DNA from: Pseudomonadota bacterium
GTDB taxonomy: Bacteria > Pseudomonadota > Alphaproteobacteria > Rhizobiales > Hyphomicrobiaceae
Assembly (NCBI GenBank): GCA_023412745.1
Contig: JAEZBZ010000157.1
Location: 1-16,878 of the forward strand
Reading direction: 5' to 3'
Length of the DNA: 16,878 nucleotides
Below the pieces are notes generated by a model. It had not been told where the DNA came from and ran no database searches. It was given only the letters and a program-made list of their open reading frames with translations. Made by a program: the position numbers and the translations under genes. This document shows, piece by piece, positions 12,457 through 16,878 of this stretch (position 1 is its first letter; each line of letters opens with the position of its first letter).

Positions 12457-13602
12457 ATGTCTCGCGTGCAGCTTCATGAATTCGTTGACCTCGCCAAGCC
12501 TATCCGTTCCCGCCAGGAACGGCATGCCGCGCTAAGCCGGCGCGGATTTCTCGGCGCCGCCGCCGGTCTTGCGACGCTAACCTCGATGTCCCAGGACGCC
12601 TTTGCGCGCAACTTTGGACCCGATGCGCCGCCGAGCCGCTATCCCGATCCGGACATCGTGGTGATCGACAAGCGCTTCAAGTACAAGCTCGGCAACACGC
12701 CGATCCAGCGCCTTTATACCGGCACGCTGTGGGCCGAAGGACCGGCTTGGTCGGGCGTCGATCGCTACCTGTTATGGAGTGACATCCCGAACGACGAAAA
12801 TCTGCGCTGGCTGGAGGAAGACAATCACGTGTCCCGCCGGTTCCGTTATCCGGCCGGCAACAGCAACGGCAATACATTCGACTATGAAGGCCGCCAGATC
12901 GCCTGCCAGCACGGCACCCGCAAGGTCGTTCGCTATGATCACAACGGGAAGACGACCGTGCTCGCCGACAAGATCGACGGCAAGGAGTTCAATGCGCCCA
13001 ACGATGCCGTCGTGCATCCCAATGATGGATCAATCTGGTTCACCGACCCCGGCTATGGCTCGCTGATGGAGTATGAGGGCAATCGGCTGCCGGAAAGCGC
13101 CTCCAACGTCAGCCCATTGCAGAAGGAGGCGGTGTATCGCATCGATGGCAAATCGGGTGCGATCACCAAGGTCGCGGACGAGCCGTTCAAGCCGAACGGC
13201 CTGTGCTTCTCCAACGACTATACCAAGCTCTACATCGCTGATACCGGCATCTCGCATTACCCGAACGCCAAGAGCCAGATCTGGGTCTACGATGTGGATG
13301 GCGCGTCGCTGAAGAACCCGCGCACGTTCGTGAACATGGAGTGGGACGGCAAGACCGGCTTCGCGGACGGCATTCGCTGCGATGAGGACGGCAATATATG
13401 GTCGAGCGCCGGCTGGGTCGGCGACGGCTACGACGGCGTGCACATCTTCGCGCCCGACGGTACGCGCATCGGTCAGATCCGCCTGCCGGAAATCTGCTCG
13501 AACGTCTGCTTCGGCGGCACAAAGCGTAACCGGCTGTTCATGACGGCCAGCCAGTCGCTGTACGCGTGCTTCGTCGAAACGCGCGGCGCGCACATTACGT
13601 GA
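12457..13602 (+). CDS. SMP-30/gluconolactonase-family protein, Tat-exported
   Basis: A 381-residue protein of the SMP-30/gluconolactonase/LRE-like six-bladed propeller family, which includes metal-dependent sugar lactonases. The N-terminus has a twin-arginine signal (LSRRGFLGAAAGLATL, Arg28-Arg29) preceded by an unusually long n-region of 27 residues, so folded export to the periplasm is expected. Likely metal ligands are Glu94 (WAEGPAW), Asn182 or nearby (FNAPNDAVVHPNDGSIWFTDP) and the Asp in FADGIRCDEDGNIW. The ATG at 12457 follows CGGAGGA. With dgoK and dgoA nearby it may open an aldonolactone before uptake, but several SMP-30 proteins act on other lactones or organophosphates, so the substrate is inferred. 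Confidence 0.85.
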   Translation: MSRVQLHEFVDLAKPIRSRQERHAALSRRGFLGAAAGLATLTSMSQDAFARNFGPDAPPSRYPDPDIVVIDKRFKYKLGNTPIQRLYTGTLWAEGPAWSGVDRYLLWSDIPNDENLRWLEEDNHVSRRFRYPAGNSNGNTFDYEGRQIACQHGTRKVVRYDHNGKTTVLADKIDGKEFNAPNDAVVHPNDGSIWFTDPGYGSLMEYEGNRLPESASNVSPLQKEAVYRIDGKSGAITKVADEPFKPNGLCFSNDYTKLYIADTGISHYPNAKSQIWVYDVDGASLKNPRTFVNMEWDGKTGFADGIRCDEDGNIWSSAGWVGDGYDGVHIFAPDGTRIGQIRLPEICSNVCFGGTKRNRLFMTASQSLYACFVETRGAHIT

Positions 13603-13611
13603 CATGCGAAG

Positions 13612-13639
13612 GCTCCCCTCTCGCGTGGGGGAGGGGAGC
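13612..13639. terminator. Hairpin between convergent genes
   Basis: GCTCCCCTC and GAGGGGAGC form a perfect 9-bp stem with a 10-base loop, ten bases after the lactonase stop and before the convergent TerB-like stop. No T tract follows on either strand. It may end transcription from both sides, or be one copy of a dispersed palindromic repeat; only genome-wide comparison would tell. Confidence 0.5.
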
Positions 13640-13673
13640 GTCCGTCTAGAACGATCGGCAATGTGGAAAGGCG

Positions 13674-14087
13674 TCAGATCTTCCGGTGCCGCGCCTTGGC
13701 CGCGCGTTCGAGCGCGGCGCAAGTGAGCCTGTCGAGCTTCAGGCGCTCGGCGAGCATTTCCAGGAAGCGGATTTCCTCGACCTTCACCCGAAGGTCGGTT
13801 GCGGCGACTTCGGCGGCGAACACGTAGGCCGTCTCGTGCAGGCGTTCGGGCAGGCCGTCGAAGATCTTGTCGAGCACCTTGGCCAGCCCATCCGGTTTGC
13901 CCAGCAGCTTGCCACACTCCTGCGCCTCGTTGACCAGCCAGTCGTGATCGAAATCCTGAAAAATCGGCATCTGCTCGACGATGGAGCGGATTCGGGCGAG
14001 TTCGTCATCGGTGATTTTGCGATCCACCGCGGAGGTGGTGATCATGGCATAGATCAGCGCTTGCTGCGGAGTCAGTTGGGATGGCAT
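13674..14087 (-). CDS. TerB-like (tellurite-resistance/DnaJ-associated fold) protein
   Basis: A 137-residue all-helical protein with the TerB-like pattern. An early 'ALIYAMITTSAVDRKITDDELARIRSIV' (residues 10-37) has the acidic-residue metal-site region D-x(3)-t-x-D-E, and a second copy of the pattern, 'FAAEVAATDLRVKVEEIRFLEMLAERLKL', follows near residues 90-118. Family knowledge: TerB domains bind divalent metal and occur in stress-response contexts, but solitary TerB-like proteins rarely have known roles and do not alone give tellurite resistance. It has no signal peptide and is probably cytosolic. The ATG at 14087 is preceded by CGAGGG. It lies about 100 bases downstream of the secreted Arg/Gly/Met-rich gene on the same strand. 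Confidence 0.78.
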   Translation of the reverse strand: MPSQLTPQQALIYAMITTSAVDRKITDDELARIRSIVEQMPIFQDFDHDWLVNEAQECGKLLGKPDGLAKVLDKIFDGLPERLHETAYVFAAEVAATDLRVKVEEIRFLEMLAERLKLDRLTCAALERAAKARHRKI

Positions 14088-14188
14088 GGAGCCCTCGGCT
14101 GGTGGGACAGTCGGGCATATGTACAGATCGACCGTGCGCCGTTAAAGGCTCGGTTGGTAAATGTTTTCGCGGAACGCCCGCAGCTCGC

Positions 14189-14506
14189 TCAGCAGTTGCC
14201 GCGCATGCCACGCGCGACCCATACTGGACAGAGCCTGCGCTCGCCGCCGCCTTTGCCGCGCATGCCTCTGCCCTGGCCCGTTCCTCGCCCCCGGCCTTGT
14301 CCCATTCCCCTGCGTTGACCCATGCCCATGCCACGGCCTCGCATCCCCATGCCGCGCCGAGGGCCCCTCTGGCCGCGGGCCATCTCATCGTTAGCGAAGG
14401 CCGATTGTCCCATGCGCTGTTGCGCGTGGGGCGTTCCGGGCAGCCATGTGACCGCGACGGCCAGTAATACCAGGCCGGCGAGGCTCCTGAGACTACACAG
14501 TGTCAT
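14189..14506 (-). CDS. Secreted Arg/Gly/Met-rich low-complexity protein
   Basis: A 105-residue protein. The first 30 residues form a signal peptide with a Leu/Val-rich core (LAGLVLLAVAVTWLPG) and a likely cleavage after PHA before QQ. The mature part is dominated by RGMGM, GQRRGMG and GQGRGRG repeats (about residues 44-86). It is highly basic and probably unstructured, ending with two cysteines (LCPV and a C-terminal NC). I chose ATG 14506 because GAGGAG stands eight bases upstream. A longer frame to 14572 adds sequence without a ribosome-binding site. No family recognised. Roles such as metal or polyanion binding in the periplasm are guesses. The repeat-rich coding sequence could also be a spurious frame, but the signal peptide and ribosome-binding site argue that it is real. 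Confidence 0.55.
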   Translation of the reverse strand: MTLCSLRSLAGLVLLAVAVTWLPGTPHAQQRMGQSAFANDEMARGQRGPRRGMGMRGRGMGMGQRRGMGQGRGRGTGQGRGMRGKGGGERRLCPVWVARGMRGNC

Positions 14507-14572
14507 CGCGCAACTCCTCGCGATTGCAGAGCTCATCCGGGCAGGCTGCCACAAAACGACGCCTACGCACAA

Positions 14573-14746
14573 TTGCCTGCCGGCTTAAGTATTAAGGGCT
14601 GTGGGCGAGGGCACGCGCCCACGTTCGCCCGATTGATGGGCATTCCTTGCCGCATGCGGGCGATGCCGCTTCCATGAAGCGGGATCGCCCTTTAGGGTGC
14701 AGCCGATTTGAACAGTCGCCTCCGCGCGCAGACTAAGAGCTTGAAT
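14573..14746 (+). promoter_or_regulatory. lysK leader with nested hairpins
   Basis: The region between the divergent secreted-protein gene and lysK holds three inverted repeats. CTTAA-GTA-TTAAG (14584-14596) is AT-rich and may overlap a promoter. GTGGGCG/CGCCCAC is at 14601-14622. A 14-bp stem with one mismatch spans 14658-14690 (arms GGGCGATGCCGCTT and AAGCGGGATCGCCC, loop CCATG). The last hairpin is followed by TTTAGGG, and its terminal CCC could instead pair with that AGGG, giving an alternative small hairpin. This could be an attenuator-like leader of lysK, but no T tract or known riboswitch consensus is visible. Confidence 0.45.
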
Positions 14747-16366
14747 ATGACCAGCACAGACCCCGCCCTGACGGCATCGGCAAGCCAATCGCGGGCTTGG
14801 CCGTTCGAGGAAGCGCGGCGGATCATCCAGCGGCTCGAGAAGCTGAAGGCAGACCCGGCCCGTTCGGTGATCTTCGAGACCGGCTACGGTCCCTCGGGCT
14901 TGCCGCACATCGGCACCTTCGGCGAAGTGGCGCGCACCAGCATGGTGCGGCACGCTTTCGAGGTGCTGACGGAAGGTAAGTACAAGACGCGGCTGATCTG
15001 CTTTTCGGACGACATGGATGGCCTGCGCAAGGTGCCGGACAACGTGCCGAACAAGGAGCTGCTGGCGCAGCATCTCAACAAGCCGCTGACCCAGGTGCCG
15101 GACCCGTTCGAGAAGTTCGAGAGCTTTGCGCACCACAACAACGCGATGCTGCGCGATTTCCTCGATCGCTTCGGATTTTCCTACGAATTCTTCTCCGCCA
15201 CCGAATGCTACAAGGCGGGCATTTTCGATGCCACGCTGCTGCGGATGCTGCAGGTCTACGACAAGGTCAAGGACATCATCCTGCCGACCCTGGGCGCGGA
15301 ACGCCAGGCCACCTATTCTCCGTTCCTGCCCGTTTGCCCGCGCACCGGACGTGTGCTGCAGGTGCCGACGCTGGAGCGCCATCCGGATCGCGGGACCATC
15401 GTCTATGCCGATCCGGAAACCGGCGAGCACGTCGAGACGCCGGTCACCGGCGGGCGTGTGAAGTGTCAGTGGAAGGCCGATTGGGCGATGCGCTGGACCG
15501 CGCTCGGCGTCGACTACGAGATGTGCGGCAAGGATCTGATCGACTCGGTCACCCTGTCGTCCAAGATCTGCCGCGCGCTCGGCGGCGTGCCGCCAGAAAA
15601 CCTTGTCTATGAACTGTTCCTGGATGAGAATGGCCAGAAGATCTCCAAGTCCAAGGGTAATGGCCTGACCATAGAGGACTGGCTGACCTATGCGACGCCG
15701 CAGAGCCTATCGCTGTTCATGTTTCAGAAGCCCAAGTCGGCCAAGAAGCTGCACTTCGATGTGATCCCGCGCGCGGTCGACGACTATCTGCAATTCGTCA
15801 CCGCCTATCCGGGGCAGGGCGCCAAGGAGAAACTCGACAATCCGGTCTGGCACATCCATGCCGGCCAGCCGCCGGCAGCCGAACTGCCGATCACGTTCGC
15901 GCTGCTGCTGAACCTGGTGGCGGCATCCAACGCCGATGACAAAGCGGTGCTGTGGGGCTTCATCCGCCGCCGCGCCGACGGGGCGACGCCCGAAAAGTAC
16001 CCGGTGCTCGACCATCTGGCCGAGTATGCGGTTGCCTATTACAGGGATTTCGTTCGGCCGAAGAAGGTCTACCGGCTGCCGGACGAGCGCGAGCGCCAAG
16101 CCCTGGAAGCGCTCGACGCGGAACTCGGCAAGGTGTCGCCGGATGCTTCAGCCGAGCAGTTGCAGAACATCGTCTACGAGGTCGGCAAGACCAACGGCTT
16201 CGCGGAAAACCTGCGCGAGTGGTTCAAGTCGATCTACGAGGTGCTGCTGGGCGAGTCCCAGGGACCGCGGTTCGGCTCGTTCATCGAGCTGTACGGCATC
16301 GAGGGAACCCGGGCCCTGATCCGTCGCGGTCTAGATGGAAAATTGGCCGACCCGGCTGCCCAGTGA
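14747..16366 (+). CDS. lysK: Lysyl-tRNA synthetase, class I
   Basis: Charges tRNA-Lys with lysine using ATP, in the cytoplasm. The class I type is recognised by the nucleotide-binding signature PHIGT (residues 53-57, in place of HIGH) and KISKSKG (298-304, in place of KMSKS). The C-terminal part is the alpha-helical anticodon-binding cage (for example WFKSIYEVLLGESQGPRFGSF). The product has 539 residues from the ATG at 14747; a TTG start at 14708 would add 13 residues, but the family starts near the later site. The ribosome-binding sequence (AAGAG) is weak. This archaeal-type enzyme is usual in Alphaproteobacteria, which supports the taxonomic guess. It is flanked by a structured leader and an intrinsic terminator and appears to be transcribed alone. 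Confidence 0.96.
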   Translation: MTSTDPALTASASQSRAWPFEEARRIIQRLEKLKADPARSVIFETGYGPSGLPHIGTFGEVARTSMVRHAFEVLTEGKYKTRLICFSDDMDGLRKVPDNVPNKELLAQHLNKPLTQVPDPFEKFESFAHHNNAMLRDFLDRFGFSYEFFSATECYKAGIFDATLLRMLQVYDKVKDIILPTLGAERQATYSPFLPVCPRTGRVLQVPTLERHPDRGTIVYADPETGEHVETPVTGGRVKCQWKADWAMRWTALGVDYEMCGKDLIDSVTLSSKICRALGGVPPENLVYELFLDENGQKISKSKGNGLTIEDWLTYATPQSLSLFMFQKPKSAKKLHFDVIPRAVDDYLQFVTAYPGQGAKEKLDNPVWHIHAGQPPAAELPITFALLLNLVAASNADDKAVLWGFIRRRADGATPEKYPVLDHLAEYAVAYYRDFVRPKKVYRLPDERERQALEALDAELGKVSPDASAEQLQNIVYEVGKTNGFAENLREWFKSIYEVLLGESQGPRFGSFIELYGIEGTRALIRRGLDGKLADPAAQ

Positions 16367-16397
16367 GGTGCCGGATCGGCCTTCGCGTGTGACGGAC

Positions 16398-16430
16398 GGC
16401 TGGCCGTTTCCCGGCCTGCCCCTTTTGTTT
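16398..16430 (+). terminator. Rho-independent terminator of lysK
   Basis: GGCTGGCCG and CGGCCTGCC (16398-16406 and 16412-16420) form a stem with one T-T mismatch around the loop TTTCC, followed by CCTTTTGTTT. It starts 31 bases after the lysK stop. The T tract runs over the stop codon of the convergent isomerase gene. Confidence 0.8.
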
Positions 16431-16878
16431 ACTGCTTGGGCGCTGGCGCGCCGGGCTTTTCGGCTTCCATCTGCTTCTTGATCTCGGGATCGACGTAATC
16501 GATCTTCGCGGCCCCGCGAAGCGAGGCAGCGGTTTCCTGTGCCTTACGGTGCACCATCGATGCGATCAGACGGTCCTTGATGGCTGCGAATTCCGGCGGC
16601 TTGCGCTCGCGGCGGTCTTCCACCTGGATCAGGTGCCAGCCGAACTGGGTCTGGATCGGCGCTGAAATCTCGCCCTGCTTGAGCTTGAACGCGGCTTCCT
16701 CAAACTGCGGGACCATCTGACCCTTGCCGAAGTAGCCGAGCGTGCCGCCCTCGTCCTTCGTGCCCGGATCCTTGGAGTTTTCCTTGGCCATGGCAGCAAA
16801 GTCGGCGCCTTTGGCGATCTTGTCCGCGATCTCTTTAGCCTTTTCCTCGCTCTCGACCAGGATATGGCGCGCTTTGAC
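16429..16878 (-). CDS. Parvulin-type peptidyl-prolyl cis-trans isomerase, C-terminal part (cut by window edge)
   Basis: The last 149 residues of a PpiC/SurA-like rotamase; the N-terminus lies beyond the right edge. The parvulin domain starts at the visible edge with VKARHILVESEEKA and continues through DFAAMAKENSKDPGTKDEGG, LGYFGKGQMVPQFEEAAF and ISAPIQTQFGWHLIQVEDRR, all canonical. A short Lys/Pro/Ala-rich tail follows. Family members in Alphaproteobacteria are usually periplasmic chaperones with an N-terminal signal peptide and SurA-like helical region, which cannot be checked here. The gene converges on lysK, with only 62 bases between the stop codons. Confidence 0.93.
   Translation of the reverse strand, partial: VKARHILVESEEKAKEIADKIAKGADFAAMAKENSKDPGTKDEGGTLGYFGKGQMVPQFEEAAFKLKQGEISAPIQTQFGWHLIQVEDRRERKPPEFAAIKDRLIASMVHRKAQETAASLRGAAKIDYVDPEIKKQMEAEKPGAPAPKQ

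Noticed and set aside
13030..13917. 295-codon minus-strand frame running from the lactonase gene into the TerB-like gene
   Set aside because: Antisense to the lactonase and in a different frame from the TerB-like protein; repetitive Arg-rich translation.
14585..15430. 281-codon minus-strand frame overlapping the start of lysK
   Set aside because: Antisense to the class I lysyl-tRNA synthetase and lacking any domain.

Overview
The window is GC-rich chromosomal DNA, most likely from an alphaproteobacterium. The best taxonomic hint is a class I (archaeal-type) lysyl-tRNA synthetase, the form used by most Alphaproteobacteria; dense gene packing and Shine-Dalgarno-led GTG/ATG starts fit this. No tRNA, rRNA, CRISPR array, insertion sequence or phage gene was seen.

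Layout. (i) 1-2650, minus strand: a phenylacetate-type beta-oxidation pair, enoyl-CoA hydratase (PaaF type) then 3-hydroxyacyl-CoA dehydrogenase (PaaH type), followed by the start of an AbrB-family membrane protein cut by the window edge. (ii) 2961-4798, plus strand: three overlapping genes encoding a radical SAM/SPASM protein, a PqqD-like peptide-binding protein and a 182-residue protein I cannot assign. This is the strongest candidate for an undescribed system. The radical SAM gene has an abnormal 5' end. (iii) 4906-9075, plus strand: a probable operon of 2-dehydro-3-deoxygalactonokinase, KDPGal aldolase, 3-oxoadipyl-CoA thiolase, a DUF1772 membrane protein, a 71-residue small protein and a VOC-fold protein. 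(iv) 9094-12198, minus strand: a two-subunit CoA-transferase-like enzyme whose B subunit appears to lack the catalytic glutamate, a lipoprotein gene with an 8-bp tandem repeat that seems to have shifted its reading frame, and an HpcH/HpaI-type aldolase. (v) 12457-13602, plus strand: a Tat-exported SMP-30/gluconolactonase-like protein. (vi) 13674-14506, minus strand: a TerB-like protein and a secreted Arg/Gly/Met-rich protein. (vii) 14747-16366, plus strand: lysyl-tRNA synthetase with a hairpin-rich leader and a good intrinsic terminator, facing a parvulin-type peptidyl-prolyl isomerase that runs off the right edge.

How the genes may work together (inference). PaaF, PaaH and the thiolase are consecutive steps from an unsaturated adipyl-CoA to succinyl-CoA and acetyl-CoA, although they lie in two transcription units. 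The galactonate kinase and aldolase, an exported lactonase and a class II pyruvate-type aldolase point to sugar-acid catabolism. The window therefore looks like a catabolic neighbourhood placed next to housekeeping genes, with the radical SAM cassette inserted between two catabolic operons.
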